A stretch of 7,965 nucleotides of DNA from Thermoleophilia bacterium (GCA_013362295.1 JABFWJ010000371.1:1-7965), one strand, 5' to 3'. Shown: positions 1-5,312, counted from the first letter of the stretch. The notes: generated by a model from the letters alone, not told the origin. A program made the numbers and translations.

Positions 1-138
1 ACCTGGGCGGGCGACGCGCGCGAACGCCTGCTCGTAGGCGCCATTCACGCGATCGAGGGGTACCTGTCCGATCGCATGCTGCCCCTCGTGGTTCAGCGCG
101 CCGACGGCGGTGCGGTCGTCCGGCCGCCGGCGGACTGA
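1..138 (+). CDS. 3' end of an unrecognised protein gene (partial)
   Basis: Frame 1 is open from the left edge and ends at TGA 136–138, giving 45 visible residues from TWAGDARERL to VVRPPAD. Third codon positions are strongly G/C, as expected for a real gene in this genome. The 5' part lies outside the window. The visible piece looks like an amphipathic helix (residues about 5–30, containing IHAIEGYLSDRMLPLVV) followed by a short polar tail. I see no signature that identifies a family and assign no function. It converges on the substrate-binding protein gene at 226–1824, with a hairpin between them. Since only a C-terminus is visible, even the coding call rests on codon usage and frame openness. 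Confidence 0.6.
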   Translation, partial: TWAGDARERLLVGAIHAIEGYLSDRMLPLVVQRADGGAVVRPPAD

Positions 139-154
139 TCAACGCGAAGGCGAA

Positions 155-211
155 TAGGAGCAGGTGGGGCGCCGCTGCGGCACGACGCCCCACCTCCCTT
201 GTCTGCTCCTA
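155..211. terminator. Nested hairpin between convergent genes, probable bidirectional terminator
   Basis: An inner stem pairs 162–171 (AGGTGGGGCG) with 186–195 (CGCCCCACCT), 10 bp perfect with a 14-nt loop. An outer pair, 155–163 (TAGGAGCAG) with 203–211 (CTGCTCCTA), is also perfect over 9 bp. The two pairings share bases 162–163, so they stack with a small shift. The structure lies 17 bp after the stop of the left gene and 15 bp after the stop of the gene at 226–1824. That position is ideal for terminating both. Neither side has a real T tract (only CCCTT on the plus side), so it is not a classical intrinsic terminator. A transcript-end stabiliser is the alternative. Confidence 0.7.
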
Positions 212-225
212 CTCGAGGCGCTGAT

Positions 226-1824
226 CTACTTCAAGCACAGCGCTGCGAGATCCACCGTGTAGATCGCGCTGTACGCGAAGCAGCCGGTGCGCTTCGAGAC
301 GAGCATCCGGTTGTTCGCGTTCGAGCGCGGCGCCCACGGCACGCCCTGTTGCATGATCGAGACGTCGAGGTTGCCGTACGCCTTGTACCGGGACGGCCCG
401 GACATCAGCGACGCCTGCGTCATCTCCTTGTTGAACTTCGGGTCGTTGAAGTACGCGAAGTTGTTGTTGTTCGAGTCCTGGAAGTTGCGACCGTCCAGGA
501 GGACGTTGATGAAGTCGTACGGGTCGGCGTAGTCCGCACCCCACGACTCGTCTGCGATGTCGAACGGCTCACCGCGCGTGCCTTCCTTCTCGAGCTGGAC
601 GGCGCGCGAGTAGAGGCGCGTGTCGACCTTGAGGCCGATCTGCTGCAGGTTGTACTGGATGATCTGCGCCCGCAGCGGCGATGCCCCGCGGTTCGACTCG
701 TACAGCACCACGTTGCCGTCACCCGTGTGGCCCTTCGCGAGCTTCTTCGCAGCGGCGATGTTCGGCTGCTTGAGCGGGTACAGGTCGGCGTCACGGAAGC
801 CGGCCATCCCGGGCGGCAGGATCTGGTCGGTCCGCTTGCCGGCGAGGTAGCCGCTCTGCGAGAGCAGCGCGCGCCGGTCGATCACCTGGTTGACGGCCCT
901 CCGGAGCGCGACGTTGTTCTTGAAGATGCCGCGCGAGGTGTTGAACGCGAGGTACGACGTCGACAGGAGCGGCTGGACCCAGAACTGGCCCTTGTTGATG
1001 CCGTACTTCTGGGCGGCCTCCGCATACGACGCGGGCGGGATGCCGCCGGCGGCGTAGTCGGTCGAGCCCTGCTGCACGCGCAGGAACGTAGCGTCGAGCG
1101 AGTTCCCGACCGTGTAGACGATCTGGCTCGCGTTGTGCGGCCGCTTGCCCTTGTAGTACGGGTTCCGCTTGAGCACGATCGACTTGTTCGGCACCCGGCT
1201 CGCGATGTAGTACGGCCCGGCCGACGGAAGTGTCAGCACACCGTTCGGATCGCGCGGCGTGCTCGCCGGGATCGCGGCGAAGAACGGCATCGCGACGCGG
1301 GCGAGGAAGTCGGGCGCCGGCTTGGTCAGCGTGACGATCAGATGGTTCCCCTTGACCTTGACGCCGGAGACCGGGCTCCTCGAGGCGCCGACGACGTCCG
1401 ACATGAAGGCGCCCGCGGGGGACTGCATCTTCGGGTCCGCGTTGCGAGCGAACGCGGCCTTGAACGAGGCGGCGGTCACCTTGCTGCCGTCCGAGAACCT
1501 CGTGTAGTTGGTCGCGATCGTGAAGTCGTAGGTCTTGCCGCCGTTCGAGACCCTCGGGAAGCCTGCGGCCGCCTCCGGCACGAGCTGGCTCGTGCGAGGG
1601 CCGAGCCCGTCCGGGTAGTTCATGAGCTTGAGGCCGGTCGCGTACTCGAGCTCCCAGCCGGTCGAGAGGTAGCTGAGCGCCGGATCGGTGTAGTCGACGT
1701 CCGTCGTCAAGTCGACGTTGAGCGTCCCACCGGCCCTCACCTTGTCCTTTGCGGTCGCCGTGCCCGCAACGCAGAGAGCCGCCAGCAGCACGATGAACGC
1801 CAGTCCGAGCTTGTTGGCCCGCAT
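226..1824 (-). CDS. Secreted ABC transporter substrate-binding protein, family 5 (oligopeptide/dipeptide type)
   Basis: The 532-residue product is an extracytoplasmic binding protein of the SBP_bac_5 (DppA/OppA) family, which captures peptides or similar solutes for an ABC importer. Residues 1–25 form a Sec signal peptide with basic MRANK, a hydrophobic core and a likely ATA cleavage site before K26. C18 sits in LAALC, which is a poor lipobox, so lipid anchoring is doubtful. Family landmarks include GPYY followed by the KRNPYYKG strand (203–226), LAFNTS and the LRRAVNQVIDR helix (292–318), LPPGM (336–340) and WGADYADPYDF (428–438). C515 and C530 could form a disulfide. The start was chosen because AAAGGA lies 6 nt upstream of this ATG and the signal peptide begins exactly here; an open frame continues to 2085 but runs through the tRNA. 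No permease or ATPase gene is in the window, so the ligand and partner are unknown. Confidence 0.93.
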   Translation of the reverse strand: MRANKLGLAFIVLLAALCVAGTATAKDKVRAGGTLNVDLTTDVDYTDPALSYLSTGWELEYATGLKLMNYPDGLGPRTSQLVPEAAAGFPRVSNGGKTYDFTIATNYTRFSDGSKVTAASFKAAFARNADPKMQSPAGAFMSDVVGASRSPVSGVKVKGNHLIVTLTKPAPDFLARVAMPFFAAIPASTPRDPNGVLTLPSAGPYYIASRVPNKSIVLKRNPYYKGKRPHNASQIVYTVGNSLDATFLRVQQGSTDYAAGGIPPASYAEAAQKYGINKGQFWVQPLLSTSYLAFNTSRGIFKNNVALRRAVNQVIDRRALLSQSGYLAGKRTDQILPPGMAGFRDADLYPLKQPNIAAAKKLAKGHTGDGNVVLYESNRGASPLRAQIIQYNLQQIGLKVDTRLYSRAVQLEKEGTRGEPFDIADESWGADYADPYDFINVLLDGRNFQDSNNNNFAYFNDPKFNKEMTQASLMSGPSRYKAYGNLDVSIMQQGVPWAPRSNANNRMLVSKRTGCFAYSAIYTVDLAALCLK

Positions 1825-1827
1825 TCG

Positions 1828-1836
1828 CCTTCCTTT
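1828..1836 (-). promoter_or_regulatory. Ribosome binding site fixing the substrate-binding protein start
   Basis: On the minus strand AAAGGAAGG precedes CGA-ATG. The AAAGGA part is 6 nt from the start codon. This rules out the longer in-frame upstream extension, which would also translate through the tRNA gene. Confidence 0.75.
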
Positions 1837-1938
1837 CAGCGGAGGGCGATGCCTGACCAGAGGCGCCCTCCTGTCGAGTGGTGTCGGCCTAGTGAAACGG
1901 CCGCAGGCGGGCGAAGTTGATGCCGAAAGGGTGATTCG

Positions 1939-1944
1939 ATTATC
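1939..1944 (-). promoter_or_regulatory. Candidate −10 element for the substrate-binding protein gene
   Basis: GATAAT on the minus strand matches TATAAT at five of six bases. It lies in an unusually AT-rich patch (about 1931–1960) of an otherwise GC-rich region, downstream of the tRNA terminator. It would give a leader of roughly 105 nt. I could not find a convincing −35 at 16–18 bp spacing, so this remains tentative. Confidence 0.35.
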
Positions 1945-1981
1945 TGAAAGCGAGAAATCGGCCGCGAGGACGACGCGCGCG

Positions 1982-1997
1982 TCATCCTCGAGGATGA
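1982..1997. repeat. 16-bp perfect palindrome upstream of the substrate-binding protein gene
   Basis: TCATCCTCGAGGATGA is its own reverse complement with no spacer, which is the symmetry expected of a dimeric DNA-binding protein site rather than an RNA hairpin. It lies between the tRNA terminator and the candidate −10 element, roughly 40 bp upstream of the latter. The bases just outside do not extend the symmetry. No regulator gene is visible nearby. The site could be an operator for the downstream gene, or chance. Confidence 0.4.
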
Positions 1998-2013
1998 GGC
2001 GTGAAAAGACACG

Positions 2014-2040
2014 AAAAAGGCCCCCGTGCGGAGGCCTTTC
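2014..2040 (-). terminator. Intrinsic terminator of the tRNA-Ala gene
   Basis: On the minus strand an arm at 2039–2030 (AAAGGCCTCC) pairs with 2025–2016 (GGGGGCCTTT). This gives 10 pairs including one U·G wobble, with the tetraloop GCAC. The run TTTTT (2018–2014) forms the end of the stem and continues out of it. The hairpin starts 4–5 nt after the discriminator base of the tRNA, so it is clearly the end of that transcription unit. It also insulates the substrate-binding protein gene from read-through. Confidence 0.88.
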
Positions 2041-2043
2041 AGG

Positions 2044-2116
2044 TGGACCCAGCCGGGCTCGAACCGGCGACCTTCTGGATGCCATCCAGACGCTCTCCCA
2101 ACTGAGCTATGGGCCC
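2044..2116 (-). tRNA. tRNA-Ala, anticodon GGC (codon GCC)
   Basis: A complete 73-nt cloverleaf is visible. The acceptor GGGCCCA pairs with TGGGTCC, the D stem is GCTC/GAGC, the anticodon stem TCTGG/CCAGA encloses the loop ATGGCAT, and the T stem GCCGG/CCGGC encloses TTCGAGC; the discriminator is A73. The third acceptor pair is G3·U70, the established alanine identity element, which agrees independently with the GGC anticodon. The encoded bases after A73 are CCT, not CCA, so the mature end needs the CCA-adding enzyme. It has its own promoter-like element upstream and a terminator directly downstream, so it appears to be a single-gene transcription unit. Confidence 0.97.
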
Positions 2117-2129
2117 ACGGAGCCTCGAC

Positions 2130-2135
2130 AGTGTA
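2130..2135 (-). promoter_or_regulatory. −10 element (TACACT) of tRNA-Ala
   Basis: The minus strand reads GGGTTACACTGTCGAGG before the tRNA. TACACT fits the actinobacterial TAnnnT −10 pattern and ends 13 bp before the mature 5' end, predicting a start near 2123 and a leader of about 7 nt for RNase P to remove. No good −35 is present. The −35 position falls within a partial copy of the hairpin repeat at 2148–2161. Confidence 0.65.
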
Positions 2136-2147
2136 ACCCGCGAAATG

Positions 2148-2161
2148 CGAATCTGATCCGG
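2148..2161. repeat. Partial copy of the GAATCTGATTC repeat
   Basis: CGAATCTGATCCGG resembles the left arm of the hairpin at 2229–2261 (CGAATCTGATTCCG) with one base missing. No complementary right arm follows, so it looks like a half unit or decayed copy of the family seen at 2184–2327. Confidence 0.4.
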
Positions 2162-2183
2162 CGTCGCGTCCAACTGCGAGGAG

Positions 2184-2220
2184 CTTGAATCAGGTTCGGC
2201 TGCGCCGAATCTGATTCAGG
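2184..2220. repeat. Hairpin repeat 1 of the GAATCnGnTTC family
   Basis: The arms 2187–2200 (GAATCAGGTTCGGC) and 2204–2217 (GCCGAATCTGATTC) pair across a 3-nt loop with one G·T at 2194/2210. Three outer positions extend the stem, including one further wobble. The right arm, a 14-mer, is repeated exactly at 2227–2240 in the next hairpin, so the units are related by sequence as well as structure. Confidence 0.85.
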
Positions 2221-2228
2221 ACCCCGGC

Positions 2229-2261
2229 CGAATCTGATTCCGCAACGCGGAACCAGATTCG
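2229..2261. repeat. Hairpin repeat 2 of the GAATCnGnTTC family
   Basis: The arms 2229–2243 (CGAATCTGATTCCGC) and 2247–2261 (GCGGAACCAGATTCG) pair across the loop AAC. The only non-match is A2237/C2253, which is a G·U wobble if transcribed from the minus strand. Its first arm contains the same 13–14-mer as hairpin 1. Confidence 0.85.
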
Positions 2262-2285
2262 AGCAGTTCGCGCCGCGGCGACCTA

Positions 2286-2298
2286 CCGAGAAACTCGG
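2286..2298. repeat. Short hairpin CCGAG-AAA-CTCGG
   Basis: A perfect 5-bp stem with an AAA loop ends one base before hairpin repeat 3. It is small enough to occur by chance, but it extends the stacked structure just downstream of rsfS. Confidence 0.4.
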
Positions 2299-2327
2299 GA
2301 ACCTGGTTCGCTTCGCGAACCAGGTTC
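2299..2327. repeat. Hairpin repeat 3, immediately after the rsfS stop
   Basis: The arms GAACCTGGTTCGC (2299–2311) and GCGAACCAGGTTC (2315–2327) are a perfect 13-bp match across the loop TTC. It begins 4 nt after the rsfS stop codon. On the minus strand there is no T tract, so it is not a standard intrinsic terminator. It may block 3' exonuclease or help end transcription of the block upstream. The core GAACCTGGTTC is a C/G variant of the GAATCTGATTC core in the other two hairpins. Confidence 0.85.
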
Positions 2328-2331
2328 GGTG

Positions 2332-2688
2332 TTAGCCCGTGGCCGCTTCGACCGACTCGTGAGGGACGTCGTCCCAGAGGTCCTCGAGGCGGTAGTACTC
2401 GCGCGCTTCGGGTGTGAAGACGTGCAGCACGACGTCGACGTAGTCGGCGACGATCCACGTGGCCTCGGCTTCGCCGTCGACCGAGCGGGGGAGGAGGTCG
2501 TGTTCCTGCTTGAGGCGACCGTGAACCTCGTCCCAGATCGCCTTCGTCTGGCGCGCATTCCCGCCCGTGCCCACGACGAAGTAGTCGGTGTAAGCGCAGA
2601 CGGGCTGCATATCGAGGATGACCACGTCGCGGCCGAGCTTGTCGTGGACGAGCGCCGCGATCCGGCGTGCCTGTTCGAGTGGAGTCAA
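2332..2688 (-). CDS. rsfS: Ribosomal silencing factor RsfS
   Basis: The 118-residue product binds ribosomal protein L14 on the large subunit, blocks subunit joining and so lowers translation during starvation (family knowledge). It shows the family core: TDYFVVGTGGNARQTKAI (34–51), an acidic and basic helix (EVHGRLKQEHDL), then WIVADYVDVVLHVFTPEAREYY (78–99) and LEDLW (101–105). Length is typical. The start is TTG at 2688; the next residues TPLEQARRIA match the usual N-terminus, and no ATG or GTG start is available nearby upstream. No Shine–Dalgarno precedes it, but a TACACT element would start a transcript only about 2 nt upstream, so a near-leaderless mRNA is possible. It is last in the block, next to nadD, the usual neighbour. 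Confidence 0.96.
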   Translation of the reverse strand: MTPLEQARRIAALVHDKLGRDVVILDMQPVCAYTDYFVVGTGGNARQTKAIWDEVHGRLKQEHDLLPRSVDGEAEATWIVADYVDVVLHVFTPEAREYYRLEDLWDDVPHESVEAATG

Positions 2689-2696
2689 GCAGCCGA

Positions 2697-2702
2697 AGTG
2701 TA
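2697..2702 (-). promoter_or_regulatory. Candidate −10 element (TACACT) between nadD and rsfS
   Basis: The minus strand reads GGCTACACTTCGGCTGC just before the TTG start of rsfS. The 12-mer GCTACACTTCGG recurs exactly in front of rplU. A start 6–8 nt downstream would fall at about 2690, giving a nearly leaderless rsfS transcript. Only a weak −35 (TTCTAC at 17 bp spacing) is visible. Confidence 0.45.
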
Positions 2703-2709
2703 GCCGTCT

Positions 2710-3267
2710 CTAGCGGGCGTAGAAGCCCCCCGAGCGGATGGTTTCGCGCACCGCGGAAGGTACTTCGTCGCCCACATCCTGGCCGTCGGCGAGCCGTGCC
2801 CGAAGCTCGCGCGAGGCGACCGGCGTCGGCTCGATCTCGAAGAACAGGACGCGCTCGGGCTGCTCCAACCGGGCCAACACTGCCTGAAGCACCGCGTGCG
2901 GGAAGCCCGGCCGCGTCGCGACTGCGAGCCGCGCGCGCCGCAGCACGTCGTCCGGCTCCTTCCACGAGAGGAAGTCCGCGAACTGGTCCGCGCCGATCAG
3001 GAAGACAGGGTCGTTCCACTCCGGGTGCGCCCGGAGCGTGTCGATCGTACGTGCGTGCTCGTCGAGCACGACCTCTTCGTCGGGGAACGCGGCGCGGGCG
3101 AGCCTGAGCCGGACGTCCGCCGGTGTCTGCACGCGCTTGTGGCCCGGATCGGCCGCCACGAGCACGACGAGCTTGCCGAGACCGAGCTCTTCTTTCGCGC
3201 GGCGCGCCAGCTCGACGTGGCCGCGATGCGGCGGGTCGAACGATCCGCCGAAGAGCCCGACCGTCAC
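2710..3267 (-). CDS. nadD: Nicotinate-nucleotide adenylyltransferase NadD
   Basis: The 185-residue product joins ATP and nicotinate mononucleotide to give deamido-NAD, the adenylyl transfer step of NAD synthesis. The nucleotidyltransferase signature GGSFDPPHRGH is at 7–17 (H14 and H17 of the HxGH-type motif), followed by PGHKR (41–45), IGADQFADFLSW (91–102) and the C-terminal phosphate-binding motif VASRELR (150–156), which replaces the common ISSTxxR. The length is slightly short for the family. The GTG start overlaps the obgE stop as GTGA, with GAGGAG 11 nt upstream inside obgE, so translation is probably coupled. An open frame extends further upstream to 3690, but it lies inside obgE and lacks NadD similarity; the domain begins exactly at this GTG. 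Confidence 0.96.
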   Translation of the reverse strand: MTVGLFGGSFDPPHRGHVELARRAKEELGLGKLVVLVAADPGHKRVQTPADVRLRLARAAFPDEEVVLDEHARTIDTLRAHPEWNDPVFLIGADQFADFLSWKEPDDVLRRARLAVATRPGFPHAVLQAVLARLEQPERVLFFEIEPTPVASRELRARLADGQDVGDEVPSAVRETIRSGGFYAR

Positions 3268-4442
3268 GCGAGCTCGAACTCCTCGTCGCCGATCTCGACT
3301 GTCGCCCCGGGCTTGGCCCCCGCCGCCCGCAGCGCGCGCTCGAGCTCCTCGTCGGACGGCGGCGTGCCCAGCACGCGGAAGCCGCCCTCGGTGCGCAGCA
3401 GGCGCCACCGGCGCGCCTTCGGCCTCGGGCGGTAGACGAGAAAGTCCGCCAGCTCGTCCTCCGTGCGCCGCTCGAGCTCGGGCTCCGGCACGAGCGCGAA
3501 CAGACGGCGACGGAAGTCGGTTACGCCTTCGCCGGTCGCGCACGACAGCGGGAACACTGCGATCACACGCGGATCGTCGACGGAGAGCTCCGGCTGCGGC
3601 TCGAGGTCGATCTTGTTCAGCACGACGATCTGCGGCCGCTCGTCGAGGCCGGCCCCGTAGGCGCCGAGCTCGGCGTCGATCGTGCGCCACTGCGCATCGA
3701 CGTCGCCCGACGCGTCGATCACGTGCACGAGCGTCCGCGCGCGTTCGAGATGCGCCAGGAACTCGTGGCCCAGGCCGACGCCCTCGCTCGCACCCTCGAT
3801 CAGGCCCGGCACGTCCGCGACCACCAGCTGGCGTCCGTCGGGCGCCTCGACGGTGCCGAGCACGGGCTGCAACGTCGTGAACGGATACTCGGCGACCTTC
3901 GGAGTCGCGTTCGAGATGCGGGCGAGCAGCGAGGACTTGCCGGCGTTCGGCAGCCCCACGAGCGCCGCGTCGGCGAGCAGCTTCAGATGCAGCTCGACGT
4001 CGCGCTCCTCGCCGGGCGGCCCGACCTCGGCGAAGCGGGGCACCTGGCGCGTCGACGAAACGAAGCGTGCGTTTCCGCGCCCACCCCGCCCGCCGGCGGC
4101 GAGCACGACGCGGGCCCCGGGATGCGCGAGGTCGGCGATCAGATCGTCGTCGTCGAAGACCTGCGTGCCGACCGGGACGTGCAGCTCGACGTCGTCCCCG
4201 TCGGCGCCGTGCTTGCGCGCGCCCTTCCCGCTCTCGCCGCGCGCGGCCTTGATCCAGCGCCGGCGCTGCAGCGCCGACAGGTCGCGGAGCGAGGGGTCCG
4301 CGAGCAGCACGACGTCGCCGCCCTTGCCGCCGTCGCCGCCGTCCGGCCCGCCCTTCGGCACGAACTTCTCGCGGCGGAAGCTGAGGCCGCCGTCGCCGCC
4401 CTTGCCGGCCTGGAGGTGGATCTTGACGCGGTCGCTGAACAC
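3264..4442 (-). CDS. obgE: GTPase Obg (ObgE/CgtA)
   Basis: This 392-residue essential GTPase associates with the 50S subunit and acts in its late assembly and in the stringent response. Residues 1–158 are the glycine-rich Obg fold (FRREKFVPKGGPDGGDGGKGG at about 22–42). The G domain follows with G1 GLPNAGKSS (163–171), G2 YPFTT (186–190), G3 DVPG (210–213), G4 NKID (276–279) and G5 SCATG (300–304), all intact. The C-terminal OCT domain (about 335–392) ends in VEIGDEEFE as expected but is roughly 20–25 residues shorter than in well-studied Obg proteins. The GTG start at 4442 gives the standard N-terminus MFSDRVKIHLQAGKGG. It lies 16 bp after rpmA and has no clear Shine–Dalgarno. It overlaps nadD by 4 bp. 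Confidence 0.97.
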   Translation of the reverse strand: MFSDRVKIHLQAGKGGDGGLSFRREKFVPKGGPDGGDGGKGGDVVLLADPSLRDLSALQRRRWIKAARGESGKGARKHGADGDDVELHVPVGTQVFDDDDLIADLAHPGARVVLAAGGRGGRGNARFVSSTRQVPRFAEVGPPGEERDVELHLKLLADAALVGLPNAGKSSLLARISNATPKVAEYPFTTLQPVLGTVEAPDGRQLVVADVPGLIEGASEGVGLGHEFLAHLERARTLVHVIDASGDVDAQWRTIDAELGAYGAGLDERPQIVVLNKIDLEPQPELSVDDPRVIAVFPLSCATGEGVTDFRRRLFALVPEPELERRTEDELADFLVYRPRPKARRWRLLRTEGGFRVLGTPPSDEELERALRAAGAKPGATVEIGDEEFELA

Positions 4443-4458
4443 GACCGGGAAGAGGCGG

Positions 4459-4719
4459 TTACGCCTCGGCGGTCGCTTCGACCGAGACGAAGCGGCGCTC
4501 GCCGCTACGGCGGAAGAGCACGGTGCCGGGGCGCACCGCGAAGATCGTGTCGTCGCGGCCGATCTGGGTGCCGGGGCCCGGCCGGAACTTCGTGCCGCGC
4601 TGGCGGACGATGATGTTGCCGGGCTGCACGGCCTGACCCTCGAAGATCTTCACGCCGAGGTACTTGGGGTTCGAGTCGCGGCCGTTCTTCGAGGAGCCGA
4701 GGCCCTTCTTGTGTGCCAT
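4459..4719 (-). CDS. rpmA: 50S ribosomal protein L27
   Basis: This 86-residue L27 is a large-subunit protein whose N-terminal tail reaches the peptidyl-transferase centre. It begins directly with MAHKKGLGSSKNGRDSNPK, so it lacks the N-terminal extension that Firmicutes remove with the Prp protease. The rest (KYLGVKIFEGQAV, IIVRQRGTKFRPG, VGxxTIFA-type segment, VLFRR) follows the family throughout. The ATG directly follows the TAG stop of rplU with no gap. A strong site (AAGGAGGAGGG at 4737–4727) within the rplU end serves it, so rplU and rpmA are translationally coupled. Confidence 0.98.
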   Translation of the reverse strand: MAHKKGLGSSKNGRDSNPKYLGVKIFEGQAVQPGNIIVRQRGTKFRPGPGTQIGRDDTIFAVRPGTVLFRRSGERRFVSVEATAEA

Positions 4720-5271
4720 CTAAGCGCCCTCCTCCTTCGCCTTGAGCGCGGACTCGAGCGCGGAGATCGCGCCCTTGCGCGCCGCGTGAGCCTGCTCGTA
4801 CTCCAGTGCCGCCTCGAGCATCGGGCGGTTCCATGTCTTCGAGCCTTCCGAGATCTGGGCCACCGTCAGCTCCTCGTACCCCGACGGCATGCCCTTGACG
4901 TGATCCTCGGCCGTCGGCGCGGGCTGCACAACCGGCTCGGCCGTCGCAGCCGGCTCGGCCTGCACAGCGGGCTCGGCCTTCTTCGCGGCGGCCCGCTGCT
5001 GCCCGCCGAGCGAGATCTCGATCCGAGACGTCGCCGCGCGGAACCCGTTGTGGCGCTTGTAGCCGGTGCGGCGGCGGTACTTCCCGATCCGGATCTTCGG
5101 GCCACGCTCGTGCGCCAGCACCTTGGCCGTCACCGTGACGCCGGAGTCGCCGAGGAGCACGTCCGGATTGAACGTCTTCCCCTCGTCGAACTTCACCCGG
5201 TCCACGACGAGATACTCGCCCTCACGGACGCGGTACTGCTTGCCACCGAGACGGATGATCGCGTAGTCCAT
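4720..5271 (-). CDS. rplU: 50S ribosomal protein L21 with a C-terminal extension
   Basis: Residues 1 to about 90 are L21, a 23S rRNA-binding protein of the large subunit: MDYAIIRLGGKQYRVREGEY, VDRVKF, VTAKVLAHERGPKI and the basic tail KYRRRTGYKRHNGFR. L21 is normally about 100–105 residues, and this product has 183. After the core comes a linker rich in Ala, Pro, Glu and Gln (about 92–124, with repeated AEPA/AEPV steps). A helical segment at about 128–180 follows, with GYEELTVAQI, a predicted loop and LEYEQAHAARKGAISALESAL. That segment resembles small helical domains appended to other actinobacterial proteins, but I cannot name it with certainty. The ATG at 5271 gives the conventional L21 N-terminus; no clear Shine–Dalgarno precedes it. 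Next upstream is rne, ending 57 bp away. Confidence 0.96.
   Translation of the reverse strand: MDYAIIRLGGKQYRVREGEYLVVDRVKFDEGKTFNPDVLLGDSGVTVTAKVLAHERGPKIRIGKYRRRTGYKRHNGFRAATSRIEISLGGQQRAAAKKAEPAVQAEPAATAEPVVQPAPTAEDHVKGMPSGYEELTVAQISEGSKTWNRPMLEAALEYEQAHAARKGAISALESALKAKEEGA
4727..4737 (-). promoter_or_regulatory. Strong Shine–Dalgarno of rpmA inside the end of rplU
   Basis: AAGGAGGAGGG encodes the last Lys-Glu-Glu-Gly of L21 and is also the rpmA ribosome binding site; GGAGGG is 7 nt from the ATG. It is the clearest Shine–Dalgarno in the block. rplU, obgE and rsfS have none that is obvious. Confidence 0.85.
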
Positions 5272-5312
5272 ACCGAGAAAATCGCAGGCGTGGAGCCCGC
5301 GAAAGCGCCCGA

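Noticed and set aside
199..1920. A 573-codon open frame on the plus strand
   Set aside because: It lies antisense to the substrate-binding protein gene. Its product is Arg/Val/Glu-rich with no family features, which is the usual shadow of a high-GC gene.
1825..2085. Longer N-terminus for the substrate-binding protein, starting at 2085
   Set aside because: It would translate through the terminator and part of the tRNA, and would place a signal peptide 87 residues inside the protein. The ATG at 1824 has a ribosome binding site.
2148..2327. Possible CRISPR array
   Set aside because: The units are hairpins with variable arms and irregular spacing of under 40 bp, without uniform spacers or cas genes.
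3123..4613. A 496-codon open frame on the plus strand opposite obgE
   Set aside because: It is antisense to the intact Obg coding sequence, very arginine- and leucine-rich, and has no recognisable domains.
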